From JABMPO01 sp964539785 (GTDB lineage: Bacteria; Fidelibacterota; Marinisomatia; Marinisomatales; TCS56), in assembly GCA_964539785.1 (NCBI GenBank), contig CAZIJQ010000034.1, forward strand, positions 1-26,242: 26,242 nt of DNA, given 5' to 3'. The notes beneath the pieces were generated by a model that saw only the letters and a program-made list of their open reading frames with translations, searched no databases and was not told the DNA's origin. Position 1 is the first letter of the stretch, and the number at the start of each line of letters is the position of its first letter. Positions 1 through 8,032 of the stretch are shown piece after piece. The position numbers and the translations under genes were made by a program.

Positions 1-84
1 ATAGGTAAATTATCTGTAGCTGTAATTTCGTCGTCCAATTCATTCTGAAATCAAATTACATACCGGGTTTATAAGGACAGTTTT

Positions 85-1212
85 ATGAAAAAAAGAATTG
101 TAGTGCTAGGTGTTGGTCTGGTTGGAAAAGCAATGGCTATCGACTTGAGTAAAAATTTTGCTGTAACGGCTGTCGATATTAATAAACCGGCTTTAGATGA
201 GTTAAATGCCATCCATGGAATTGCTACGATCTATGCTGATTTGTCGAAACCCGAAGCATTTTCAAATGTGACTTCCAATACTGATGTAGTAGTGGGAGCG
301 TTACCTGGTTTCATGGGTTATCGGTCAGTTGAGCAAGTTATTTACGCCGGTAAGAACATGGTAGATATTTCCTTTTTCCCGGAAGATCCGTTCCCGTTGG
401 ATGAGCTGGCGCGGCGAGCTGGCGTTACCGTTGTGGTGGATTGCGGGGTGGCCCCGGGAATGAGCAATATTATATTGGGTTATCACAATCAGCGGATGAA
501 AGTAGAAAGTTATCGTTGCCTGGTGGGTGGTTTGCCGGTCAAACGTGAATGGCCTTGGGAATACAAAGCCGTCTTTTCTCCCCGTGATGTAATCGAAGAA
601 TACACGCGCCCGGCCCGCTTTGTAGAAAACGGAAAAATAGCCGTACGCGAAGCCTTGTCTGATGCGGAGTTGGTAACCTTTGATTTATTTGGAACTTTAG
701 AAGCCTGGAATTCCGACGGTCTGCGCTCGTTGGCCAAAACCATGAAAATTCCCAATATGATCGAAAAAACTCTGCGCTATCCCGGTTGTATCGAATACTT
801 GCGCGTACTGCGGGCCGGCGGTTTTTTCTCAAACGAAGAAGTGGATGTAAAGGGCCAGAAAGTGCGGCCGATTGATCTCACCGCCAGCCTCATGTTTCCT
901 CAATGGCAGATGCAACCCGACGATGAAGACTTTACCGTCATGCGGATTATGATCGCTGGCCAGGAAAATGGTCAAGACCAAGAATACGTTTATGATTTAC
1001 ACGATAAGTTCGACCGGACTTCGAATACGTCGTCAATGTCTCGCACTACCGGGTACACTTGTACGGCTGTGGTTAACCTGCTGCTTGAGCAGGGTTATCA
1101 CCGCGACGGGCTGGTACCACCGGAATTCATTGGTGAAAAGGAAACTGATTATAAATTTGTGCTGAATTATCTGGCTGAACGAGGTGTAGTCTACGGAAAA
1201 AGTGTAAACTGA
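85..1212 (+). CDS. Saccharopine dehydrogenase-family NAD(P)-dependent oxidoreductase
   Basis: The 375-residue product opens with a Rossmann fold: a GVGLVG dinucleotide-binding loop at residues 9-14 and an Asp at position 31 at the end of the second strand, which favours NAD over NADP. The remainder (PGMSN near residue 125 and the long C-terminal part) has the look of the saccharopine dehydrogenase / lysine 6-dehydrogenase family, which oxidises or reduces amino-acid Schiff-base adducts in lysine metabolism in the cytoplasm. The start is supported by AAGGA at 73-77, seven bases before the ATG. It stands alone here; no other lysine gene is next to it, so the substrate is not fixed. Family assignment is firm; the choice between lysine dehydrogenase and saccharopine reductase is open. 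Confidence 0.85.
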   Translation: MKKRIVVLGVGLVGKAMAIDLSKNFAVTAVDINKPALDELNAIHGIATIYADLSKPEAFSNVTSNTDVVVGALPGFMGYRSVEQVIYAGKNMVDISFFPEDPFPLDELARRAGVTVVVDCGVAPGMSNIILGYHNQRMKVESYRCLVGGLPVKREWPWEYKAVFSPRDVIEEYTRPARFVENGKIAVREALSDAELVTFDLFGTLEAWNSDGLRSLAKTMKIPNMIEKTLRYPGCIEYLRVLRAGGFFSNEEVDVKGQKVRPIDLTASLMFPQWQMQPDDEDFTVMRIMIAGQENGQDQEYVYDLHDKFDRTSNTSSMSRTTGYTCTAVVNLLLEQGYHRDGLVPPEFIGEKETDYKFVLNYLAERGVVYGKSVN

Positions 1213-1284
1213 GTATTTATTATTAAAAAGTGGTTTGATATTTGCGGTTGCTTTTTTGCTGCTAGTAATTAAAAATGTTCTGAC

Positions 1285-1695
1285 TCATAAGTTTCTTTTG
1301 ACTTTACGATAATAGAAGATCAGCCAAGTTAAATAAATACCGAGGCACAGTACCTCCCACCAAAAAACCAAGACATCAATCTTATCCGAAAGAGTAGTAA
1401 AATCAGTTGAGAGATTGATAATACATAGACCAAGGATTGCACCGAATCCCGCATAAAGAATCGCCTTTATTAAATCAATATTTTTGATCGGATTTAGAAA
1501 TGCGGTATAAAGAAAAATTGACCAGCCCAGGGACAGGAATGAAATAATTTTATACTGGTAGCCTAATGACGGTACATTGAAATAGATGAATAGCCCGGGA
1601 ATTTTAACTCCGAACAGGTGTACCACAGCTACCAAAGCAAAATAAACTGAACCGGCCAAGAGGGACCATTTCAATATCGCGATATTTTTATTCAT
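1285..1695 (-). CDS. Small four-helix integral membrane protein, unknown function
   Basis: A 136-residue protein with about four hydrophobic segments (roughly residues 7-28, 48-67, 78-98 and 107-128) separated by short charged loops, ending in the basic tail YYRKVKRNL. It is probably an inner-membrane protein with few extramembrane parts. It is convergent with the oxidoreductase at 85-1212 and divergent from the DUF1028 gene at 1876. I see no strong Shine-Dalgarno and no family motif I recognise. Length, hydrophobicity pattern and the lack of a competing gene on the other strand support it as real. Confidence 0.7.
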   Translation of the reverse strand: MNKNIAILKWSLLAGSVYFALVAVVHLFGVKIPGLFIYFNVPSLGYQYKIISFLSLGWSIFLYTAFLNPIKNIDLIKAILYAGFGAILGLCIINLSTDFTTLSDKIDVLVFWWEVLCLGIYLTWLIFYYRKVKRNL

Positions 1696-1875
1696 AATTT
1701 TTTAATTATTAGTGATTGTATAATAGAAAACGGAGGAAACGTATAACTTGTACTCGAGATTGGCAATTGAAAATAAAATTGGTAATAAGCTCTGTTAGTT
1801 TATCCAAATTGGAAGATTAGTCCAGTGCGGAGTATATTCCTACAATTAATGATCAAAAAAGATGGAGAAAGGGTC

Positions 1876-2844
1876 ATGCAAAAATTAATTTTCAGCATTT
1901 TTTCAGTTATATTGGTGACCAGCGTTTTTTCACAAACTCGTCCTGTTTCCACGTATTCGATTGTGGCCCTGGATGAAAGAACCAGTGAACTGGGGGTGGC
2001 CGTGCAGAGTCATTGGTTTTCGGTGGGTTCGTTGGTACCCTGGGCAAGGGCCGGGGTAGGAGCTGTTGCTACCCAGTCCTTCGTGCGGGTTGAATATGGT
2101 CCCGAAGGCCTGGCATTGATGGAAACTGGAGCTTCGGCGGAGGAAGCCCTGATCGAATTGATGAATAATGATGAGGGAGCAGAGGTACGTCAGGTGGCCA
2201 TGATCGATATCAATGGCAAGGTGGCGGCCCATACTGGTGAAAATTGTATCTGGGCAGCCGGCCACCAGACCGGTAAGAATTATAGCGTTCAGGCCAATTT
2301 AATGGAAAATGAAACGGTTTGGCCGGCCATGGCAGAGGCATTTGAAAATGCTACTGGTGATCTGGCGGACCGGATGATGGCAGCCCTGGAAGCCGCGGAA
2401 GCGGAAGGGGGCGACATTCGGGGTCGGCAATCGGCAGTCATGCTGATTGTTACCGGTCAACCAACCGGCATTCCCTGGAAAGATATCGTACTTGAACTGC
2501 GTATCGAAGATCATCCCGATCCATTGGCTGAATTGAAACGCCTTATTCGAATTCACCGCGCTTATCAGCATGCTAATCAAGGTGATTTGTATGTGGAAAA
2601 AGGTAAAACCGAGTTGGCCCTGAAAGAATACGATAAAGCCGCAACACTCTACCCGGAAAATCCCGAATTGCCCTATTGGACTGCCGTGACCCTGGCGGAT
2701 ATAGGTCGGGTGAAGGAATCATTGCCATTATTCAAAGCGGCTTTCGTAACAGACGAGCGCTGGCGCACCCTGACCCCCCGACTGGTTAATGCAGGCCTGT
2801 TACCGGACGATAAGAAAATGCTGGAATTAATCCTGGCACAATAA
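1876..2844 (+). CDS. Secreted DUF1028 (Ntn-hydrolase-like) protein with C-terminal TPR-like region
   Basis: I chose the ATG at 1876 rather than an in-frame ATG at 1825. It is preceded by a GGAGAAAGGG ribosome-binding site at 1864-1873 and begins a clean signal peptide (MQKLIFSIFSVILVTSVFSQ). The 322-residue product then matches the DUF1028 family: TYSIVALD, the ELGVAVQSHWFSVG stretch, GVGAVATQS and a GRQSAVMLIV segment near residue 195. DUF1028 proteins share the Ntn-hydrolase fold, and their substrate is generally unknown. From about residue 235 the protein changes to amphipathic helices resembling two TPR repeats (GDLYVEKGKTELALKEYDKA, then a second helix pair), a common add-on in this family. 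Likely periplasmic or exported. Enzyme activity is not demonstrated. Confidence 0.85.
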   Translation: MQKLIFSIFSVILVTSVFSQTRPVSTYSIVALDERTSELGVAVQSHWFSVGSLVPWARAGVGAVATQSFVRVEYGPEGLALMETGASAEEALIELMNNDEGAEVRQVAMIDINGKVAAHTGENCIWAAGHQTGKNYSVQANLMENETVWPAMAEAFENATGDLADRMMAALEAAEAEGGDIRGRQSAVMLIVTGQPTGIPWKDIVLELRIEDHPDPLAELKRLIRIHRAYQHANQGDLYVEKGKTELALKEYDKAATLYPENPELPYWTAVTLADIGRVKESLPLFKAAFVTDERWRTLTPRLVNAGLLPDDKKMLELILAQ

Positions 2845-2908
2845 TTCAAAATACCTAAATTTTTCCGGGAACTATTCCATTTGCGGTTCATAGGACTTGT
2901 CTACAATT

Positions 2909-2960
2909 CGAATCCCTCGCCCTCCCTCTCTCCCCTCCCTATCCAAAATTGAGGGATTCG
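2909..2960. repeat. 10-bp perfect inverted repeat around a polypyrimidine tract
   Basis: CGAATCCCTC at 2909-2918 and its exact reverse complement GAGGGATTCG at 2951-2960 flank a loop of 32 bases that is mostly C and T. The element lies about 65 bases after the DUF1028 stop and before the TonB receptor gene. It may serve as a weak terminator or be a dispersed intergenic repeat. The left arm plus its pyrimidine run also resembles the 3' end of a tRNA gene, but the pairing T-stem strand is missing. Confidence 0.5.
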
Positions 2961-3046
2961 TTTATCCTTTAAGTATAAGTAATTGTACCTCGCATTAATA
3001 TAGGGATATGGTTATAAATTACAATACGTTTAAATCAATTGATGAA

Positions 3047-5254
3047 ATGAAAACCACGAAAATTATAGCGATTCTTATACTGATCACAGCAAATTTAATG
3101 GCTGCCAACGCTATTTGCGGGGTTGTGAAAAGCAGTAAAACAAAAAAACCAATTATTGGTGCTAATATTGAATTGACCGGTACCCAGAGAGGGGCAATAT
3201 CTGACGAAAAGGGCAAGTTTTGTATTGACATTAGTGCCTCCTTTCCTATCACATTAAAGATAACACATATCAGTTATATTAATCAGGAAATTGAAGTTAA
3301 TAATATTAGCGAACTGGAAATTTTATTTGTTCCTGATGTAATCCAAGGCGAAGAAGTTTTTGTTGTCGGAACTTCTCCTACTTATCAATTAGATGTGTCA
3401 GTGCCAGTCGATGTACTTGATATGGACGATATCGAGTTACAGGGTGCTCGAGATATGGAGGGTGCTTTAAGACGAGTTCCAAGCCTGGATATGGTTACAA
3501 CATCTTCTGGTAAACAGACAGTTAGCATCAGGGGCAGTAACCCTACGGATGTTGCTGTTTATTTGGATGGAGTTAAAATTAATGATAGCAACAAAGGGAT
3601 AGCCGATTTATCATTTATTGATTTTAATACAATCGAGCAAATTCAGATAATTAAAGGCGGCGGCTCTATTTTATTCGGCAGCGGTTCTTTGGGAGGAGTG
3701 GTTAATTTAGAATCAAAGCAAGCCTTAACAAATTCATTTGCCTATTCCCAGGGACAGGGGTTTACATTTGATGACGATGTTGATCTTTCGTTATCAGGTT
3801 CAGTTATCTATAAAATGATTGGTGTCGGTGCGAGGTATTCCGGTAGTTCCAGGAAGTATGGTGGCCGAACAACGACATCGACTATTTATAAAAATATTTA
3901 TTCTACAACCCAAATACCCTGGGGACTTCTGGATTTACGCTGGAACGAATTAAATAAAACACTAATGTTCCCCTCTGGAAATTTGGAAACAGCCGATAAA
4001 CTATCATTGCTGAGTTTTCAGTATCGGGGAAGAATGGGAAAATTTCCCGGCTGGAATATATTTATTGGAAAACGACAATGGAATTTAGTGCAGGATTTTT
4101 ACACCAGCCTAAATGAGGAGTTAAAAGACGGATCTGATTTAATCAAAGTTTCAAAATCGATAATAATGGGACCGCTTGAAAACACAGCACAATTGGAATC
4201 GGAAAAACAATATTTTATAGGTGAAAAATCGTACTACGATATTGCGGGACAGCCCTTAGTTGATTATAAATCCCAGCTTGACCGAAGCGATAATGGCTTT
4301 GCTCTGTCATCACGTTTAGTATTTGATGGCGAGCATCCCAATATTGACTTCATTCGATTTGAATTTGGATACAGAATGGATTATATCTCAACCTCACAGC
4401 AGCAATGGTTTGAATTTCCACTTGCCAATATTATTGGAGAGGACTTGATATATAGAGTACCCGGGGCTAACTATCTTAAAACAACTATCAGTCAACGTAT
4501 AGGCATGCACTTAGAAGGGGGTGGACCAGACCTGAAATACATCTTTTTTATAAGCCAGGGAAATAACGGACGATTGCCCACCCTTGGGGATTATTTTCGT
4601 TTTCAAAATACAGCCCTCGACAGTTCAGCTGATTCCACATTGACAATGGAATATCTCGGTTCGACTGATGTGAATGTGGATTTAATTTTTTCAAACATCA
4701 AAACACAAACGCCAATTGATGAAATAAAAGTGACTCTGAACTTATTCCTAAATGATTACACAAATAAAATAGCCTACCGACTTATTGAGGACAATACTCC
4801 GGTACCATATAATAGTAAAATTGCTGACATCCGAGGTGGCGAAGCAAGCATTTCCTTCGACATTTTCAGGAAACATATAATGTTGATGGCAACGGGCACC
4901 TATCTCGATGTAAGCAATCCAATCGTATTTCCCTACAAACCAGAGTATAGAGTGGTTTTTGCTGGAGCAGTTAATTGGAGAGGGTTGAATGTAAGCTTTG
5001 ACCATTTAACTGAAGGAAAACAATACTATTATATCCCAAATATCGGAGAAGGATTCAGAAATGCACGTGAAAATGCCAATCTGAGTGTAAGTATAAGGAA
5101 GAGATATTTGGGGTTGAACTGGAGCCTGACATACACCTGGCGGAATCTAATGTCTGCCGATGAAAAAGATCTTTCGCTGGAAGAAAGTTTGCGCCGAGGG
5201 TTCAATTATTTTGAAAAATATCGTGAAATAGCCACAATCAGAGTGGAATTATGA
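3047..5254 (+). CDS. TonB-dependent outer-membrane receptor with carboxypeptidase-regulatory-like N-terminal domain
   Basis: I start it at the ATG at 3047, where a normal signal peptide begins (MKTTKIIAILILITANLMAANA). An in-frame ATG at 3008 would add 13 polar residues in front. The 735-residue product has a beta-sandwich regulatory-like domain (about residues 24-100, GVVKSSKTKKPIIGANIELTG), a plug domain (about 110-215, including SIRGSNPTDVAVYLDGVKIN and GGGSILFGSGSLGGVVNLES) and a 22-strand-type barrel to the C terminus. Such receptors import large or scarce ligands across the outer membrane using TonB energy. The stop overlaps the start of the next gene as ATGA, so the two are translationally coupled, and the lipoprotein is a likely partner. 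Ligand unknown. The gene reads AT-richer than the genes before it. Confidence 0.88.
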   Translation: MKTTKIIAILILITANLMAANAICGVVKSSKTKKPIIGANIELTGTQRGAISDEKGKFCIDISASFPITLKITHISYINQEIEVNNISELEILFVPDVIQGEEVFVVGTSPTYQLDVSVPVDVLDMDDIELQGARDMEGALRRVPSLDMVTTSSGKQTVSIRGSNPTDVAVYLDGVKINDSNKGIADLSFIDFNTIEQIQIIKGGGSILFGSGSLGGVVNLESKQALTNSFAYSQGQGFTFDDDVDLSLSGSVIYKMIGVGARYSGSSRKYGGRTTTSTIYKNIYSTTQIPWGLLDLRWNELNKTLMFPSGNLETADKLSLLSFQYRGRMGKFPGWNIFIGKRQWNLVQDFYTSLNEELKDGSDLIKVSKSIIMGPLENTAQLESEKQYFIGEKSYYDIAGQPLVDYKSQLDRSDNGFALSSRLVFDGEHPNIDFIRFEFGYRMDYISTSQQQWFEFPLANIIGEDLIYRVPGANYLKTTISQRIGMHLEGGGPDLKYIFFISQGNNGRLPTLGDYFRFQNTALDSSADSTLTMEYLGSTDVNVDLIFSNIKTQTPIDEIKVTLNLFLNDYTNKIAYRLIEDNTPVPYNSKIADIRGGEASISFDIFRKHIMLMATGTYLDVSNPIVFPYKPEYRVVFAGAVNWRGLNVSFDHLTEGKQYYYIPNIGEGFRNARENANLSVSIRKRYLGLNWSLTYTWRNLMSADEKDLSLEESLRRGFNYFEKYREIATIRVEL

Positions 5255-6729
5255 AGATAATAAAAATTCTACCATTAATTGGGATAATACTGTTCTCAAC
5301 CGGCTGCGACCTGCCTTTTTTAACCAAAGCAGATGATGATCAAAAATATGAATTAAACCATGATTATAATGGGATATATCTCACTAGCGCCACTCCTATT
5401 GTTTTATCATGGTCAGAGGTTACTATTGAGTCATTTAAAGAATTTATTATTGAACGTGCCTATATTGATACGCGTGGTACCCATTGGATAGTAATAGATA
5501 GTTTGAAGGATTCATTGGCTATATCATATACCGATACAATTAAGGACGATAAAACCTTTCAATATCGGATCAGGATTGTTAATCAAGCTGATCAGTATTA
5601 TCATATTTCAGCAGAGCCGTTTACGGTGCCAGAAGTCTTTTATGTAAATGTTCCTGGCGATTATGATGCTATACAGTCGGCATATGATAATTCATTTATT
5701 GATCCGGGTGACAGCATAATCGTCGGGCCTGGAGAATACGTGGTAAATCTTAACTTAAGAGGTAAAAACGTTACTATTACCAGCAGTGCTGGTCCGTCAC
5801 TTACAGAATTAAGATCTGCCGGCGGGTTTCATTCTACTGTAGTCATCGATAAAGGGCATTTAAAAGGTTTTAGAATCACGAATGGTAACACCTATATCGG
5901 GGGCGGCGGAATTCATGCAAAAGGACAAGCGATAATTTCGAATTGCACTATTCGTAACAACCGGTCAATTATTGACCCGGATAGCAAACGATATGTTTTT
6001 CCTATGGCTAATGGCGGAGGTATCTTTGCAACGGATTCGGTTGTAATTCGAAAGTGTTCAATTATAGATAATTACTCGCAAACGGGTGGTGGTGGTTTAG
6101 CAATAAGCGGGAATGCATCTGTAATTAACTGTAATATTTCCGAAAATACCGATGCAAATTCAGGTGGTGGTTTATTGGTATATAAGAGTTCAGGTTTAAT
6201 TAGAAACTGTAATTTTTTGCACAATACAGTTCCCAAAGGAAGAGGCGGCGGTATTGTGCTTAAAGATGGAGTATTCGAAATTTACAATTGTGTCATCAAT
6301 TTAAATTTTGCTGAAAGCGGAGCGGGTGGAATAGTCTGCTTTCCTACGGCTGAACTTTTAGTGGTGAATTGTGTGGTATACGGGAATCTTTTGGCGTTTT
6401 TGGGCACTGATTACGGAGCCATTAATCAAGAAGCAGATTATACGATTCGGAATTCCATCTTTTGGGAAAATTCAGGAATTTGCGACCGAAAATTAATGTC
6501 GCAAAAAAGTTTTTTTAGTAATATTGAAGGTATTACACCGTACTATATAAATGACAATATTGATGAGGACCCACTGTTTGTCGATCCAACAATTGGTGAT
6601 TTTCATCTTTCCAGTTCTTCTCCCTGTATTAACATTGGGGACCCGGGTGTAGATTATAACGACCAGGACGGTAGCCGGAATGACCTTGGTGTATACGGCG
6701 GTCCCTATGGCAGCGGTTTCAATCGATAA
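5251..6729 (+). CDS. Surface lipoprotein with right-handed parallel beta-helix
   Basis: The 492-residue product has a type II signal peptide ending in LFSTGC, with lipidation at Cys19. A few residues on comes an acidic KADDD patch, which in Bacteroidota-type bacteria can act as a surface-export signal. Residues about 40-130 look like a fibronectin-III-type sandwich (IVLSWSEV, FQYRIRIV). From about 135 to 410 there are repeated coils of the GGGI...NC(T/S/N)I type, the signature of a right-handed beta-helix, a fold common in polysaccharide-binding and -cleaving proteins. The end (DPLFVDP, SPCINIGDPG, DLGVYGG) is usual for FCB beta-helix proteins. No catalytic residues are evident. Coupled to the receptor upstream by a 4-base ATGA overlap, which suggests a receptor/lipoprotein pair, loosely like SusC/SusD but not homologous to SusD. 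Confidence 0.85.
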   Translation: MKIIKILPLIGIILFSTGCDLPFLTKADDDQKYELNHDYNGIYLTSATPIVLSWSEVTIESFKEFIIERAYIDTRGTHWIVIDSLKDSLAISYTDTIKDDKTFQYRIRIVNQADQYYHISAEPFTVPEVFYVNVPGDYDAIQSAYDNSFIDPGDSIIVGPGEYVVNLNLRGKNVTITSSAGPSLTELRSAGGFHSTVVIDKGHLKGFRITNGNTYIGGGGIHAKGQAIISNCTIRNNRSIIDPDSKRYVFPMANGGGIFATDSVVIRKCSIIDNYSQTGGGGLAISGNASVINCNISENTDANSGGGLLVYKSSGLIRNCNFLHNTVPKGRGGGIVLKDGVFEIYNCVINLNFAESGAGGIVCFPTAELLVVNCVVYGNLLAFLGTDYGAINQEADYTIRNSIFWENSGICDRKLMSQKSFFSNIEGITPYYINDNIDEDPLFVDPTIGDFHLSSSSPCINIGDPGVDYNDQDGSRNDLGVYGGPYGSGFNR

Positions 6730-7147
6730 TCAAACCCTGCACGGATAGAATATCCCAGACCCTTAAAGTAGTATCCGGAACGGAAAGGGTGATGGGGTAT
6801 AAATTTTCCGTATCGCGGTGAAACAGGATATTGTTAGTATACCCAATTGTATCACCCGGTGCGATATTAACATCGTGACGGAAGAATATCCCGGTTTCGT
6901 GTTGATAACTAGCGGTGATAACACGTACCGTTATTTCCCAGCCATCCAAAGTCTGATCTGAGTTATTAATTATATTCCAGTCAGTTATAAAATAACCGTC
7001 ATAACCACCAATCATTAAGTTAGTTAACTGGGCATCAATATCAAAATAATCGAAACGAGCAGCCGCTTCTTCCTCACATCCGGATAAAATAAATACAATG
7101 GATGCAATGACGAAGATTGTCTTGGTAAATCTAATGGCAGTCAACAT
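6719..7147 (-). CDS. Small lipoprotein of unknown function
   Basis: A 142-residue protein with a basic N-region, a hydrophobic stretch and a lipobox ILSGC that places the lipid cysteine at residue 24, followed at once by EEE. The mature part (NNSDQTLDGWEITVRV, then NIAPGDTIGY) resembles the small immunoglobulin-like FxLYD-type domains found in many bacterial lipoproteins, but the match is by eye only. It converges on the beta-helix lipoprotein, and the two coding regions overlap by 11 bases at their stops (6719-6729). No function can be given. Confidence 0.75.
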   Translation of the reverse strand: MLTAIRFTKTIFVIASIVFILSGCEEEAAARFDYFDIDAQLTNLMIGGYDGYFITDWNIINNSDQTLDGWEITVRVITASYQHETGIFFRHDVNIAPGDTIGYTNNILFHRDTENLYPITLSVPDTTLRVWDILSVQGLIID

Positions 7148-7220
7148 ATGAATAATTTACACTCAAATGTTTGATAGTGGTATTAAAAGCTTTAGGGCAA
7201 CACCCGGAAGAAATGGATCC

Positions 7221-7276
7221 CCGCGTGTGAACTCGTGGTCCCATCAATTTACCCAGTTTCACGCGGCGCAAGCGCC
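7221..7276. repeat. GC-rich nested dyads, REP-like intergenic element
   Basis: CCGCGTG at 7221-7227 pairs exactly with CACGCGG at 7260-7266. A second perfect hairpin, GGCGC-AA-GCGCC, follows at 7265-7276 and shares two bases with the first, so only one of the two can form fully at a time. No run of T follows, so this is not an ordinary terminator. It is probably a dispersed REP-type element. Confidence 0.4.
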
Positions 7277-7336
7277 TGTGCTGCGCGCGCTTAAAAAGCT
7301 AAGTCACAGTTATCCGCTGTTGCTCTTGGGTAACAT

Positions 7337-7373
7337 CGCGCCGAAGTCCCGATTAAATTGGGACGAAGGCGGA
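7337..7373. repeat. REP-like hairpin with symmetric GAA bulges
   Basis: CGCC-GAA-GTCCCGAT-TAA-ATTGGGAC-GAA-GGCG: an inner 8-bp stem (7346-7353 with 7357-7364, one G-T wobble) and an outer 4-bp stem (7339-7342 with 7368-7371), separated by GAA on both sides. The 10-mer at 7364-7373 is the exact reverse complement of 10071-10080, which supports a dispersed repeat family in this genome. Confidence 0.5.
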
Positions 7374-7416
7374 TAAATATTGTTATTGGGGATTTGAATT
7401 TTAGTTGTTAAATTCC

Positions 7417-7432
7417 GACCGACCAGTCGGTC
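7417..7432. promoter_or_regulatory. TetR-type operator palindrome
   Basis: GACCGAC-CA-GTCGGTC is a perfect inverted repeat with 7-bp arms and a 2-bp centre. It sits 18 bases before the start of the TetR gene and close to where its promoter should be. Operators of the ACCGAC...GTCGGT type are common for TetR-family repressors. The likely reading is that the TetR protein binds here and represses its own operon (7451-13188) until a ligand releases it. Confidence 0.75.
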
Positions 7433-7450
7433 ATACCGTTAAGGATTGAA

Positions 7451-8032
7451 ATGACTAAAAAAGATTTAATTATCCATGCCGCCATTAAAGTTTTTGCCCA
7501 TACTGGCCTCGAACGCGGCAAAATCGCGGATATTGCTAAAGAAGCGGGAATAGGCAAGGGCACGGTCTATGAATATTTTCGCAGTAAAGATGAGCTGTTT
7601 GAAGCACTCGAAGAATATTTTATTTCGCAAATGATCGAACCCCTGCGTGAATTAGCAAAAGGTCCCATTAGTCCTGCAGAAAAAATTTCAGGCCTGATGG
7701 ATGAAAGCATCGGCATGATTGTACATATGGGTGACGCTCTGTTGATCGTCTCCGAAATAATGGCTCAGGCTGCCCGGGGACTCTGGCATAAAACCGGTTC
7801 TTCCGCCCTGGCTGATATGTACGATGAATATCGTGATATAATTATTGCTGTTTTAGAGGACGGTGTTGCCAAAGGTGAATTCCGCACCATGAATTATGTA
7901 GGCGTGGCCACACTGCTGATGGGATTTATCGATGGATTGGTCTGGCAGTATTTGATGATTAAAGACCGCATGGATTTTGAAAAAATTAAAGATGAAGCGA
8001 TTCGCTCGTTCATGAAAGGAATAGAAAAATGA
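7451..8032 (+). CDS. TetR/AcrR-family transcriptional repressor
   Basis: The 193-residue length is typical of the family. The N-terminal helix-turn-helix is clear: KIADIAKEAGIGKGTVYEYF at about residues 24-43, followed by SKDELFEALEEYF. The C-terminal half is the helical ligand-binding and dimer domain, which is variable and gives no hint of the ligand. A perfect palindromic operator lies at 7417-7432. The stop overlaps the start of the LolA-like gene (ATGA at 8029-8032), so regulator and transport genes form one transcript, and autoregulation would control all of them. Confidence 0.93.
   Translation: MTKKDLIIHAAIKVFAHTGLERGKIADIAKEAGIGKGTVYEYFRSKDELFEALEEYFISQMIEPLRELAKGPISPAEKISGLMDESIGMIVHMGDALLIVSEIMAQAARGLWHKTGSSALADMYDEYRDIIIAVLEDGVAKGEFRTMNYVGVATLLMGFIDGLVWQYLMIKDRMDFEKIKDEAIRSFMKGIEK

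Larger units (their letters stand above)
7148..7450. other. Gene-free, hairpin-rich intergenic region
   Basis: This stretch of 303 bases separates two divergently transcribed genes. Apart from the operator-like palindrome at 7417-7432 it holds GC-rich dyads (7221-7276 and 7337-7373) in an otherwise AT-rich surround. A 69-codon open frame runs across 7167-7376, but it has no ribosome-binding site, its translation is low-complexity and it overlaps the dyads, so I do not call it a gene. Confidence 0.6.

Noticed and set aside
1213..1284. Possible terminator between the oxidoreductase and the opposing membrane-protein gene
   Set aside because: A T-run is present but I found no convincing stem before it.
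1732..1800. GGAGG and a nearby TTG-initiated mini-frame between the divergent genes at 1695 and 1876
   Set aside because: The frame is only about 17 codons with a non-ATG start; more likely a chance purine run near a TATAAT (1719-1724).
2881..2940. Possible tRNA gene at the TTCGAATCCC-like stretch
   Set aside because: No D-arm, anticodon arm or pairing T-stem upstream; at most a 3' remnant.
5899..6400. Repeated GGGGI/GGGI coding units as possible DNA tandem repeats
   Set aside because: The units vary in DNA sequence and length; they are protein coils of a beta-helix, not DNA repeats or a CRISPR array.
7167..7376. 69-codon open frame on the + strand in the gene-free region
   Set aside because: It has no ribosome-binding site, covers the hairpin elements and has a translation without recognisable features; the open frame is probably a by-product of GC-rich repeats.
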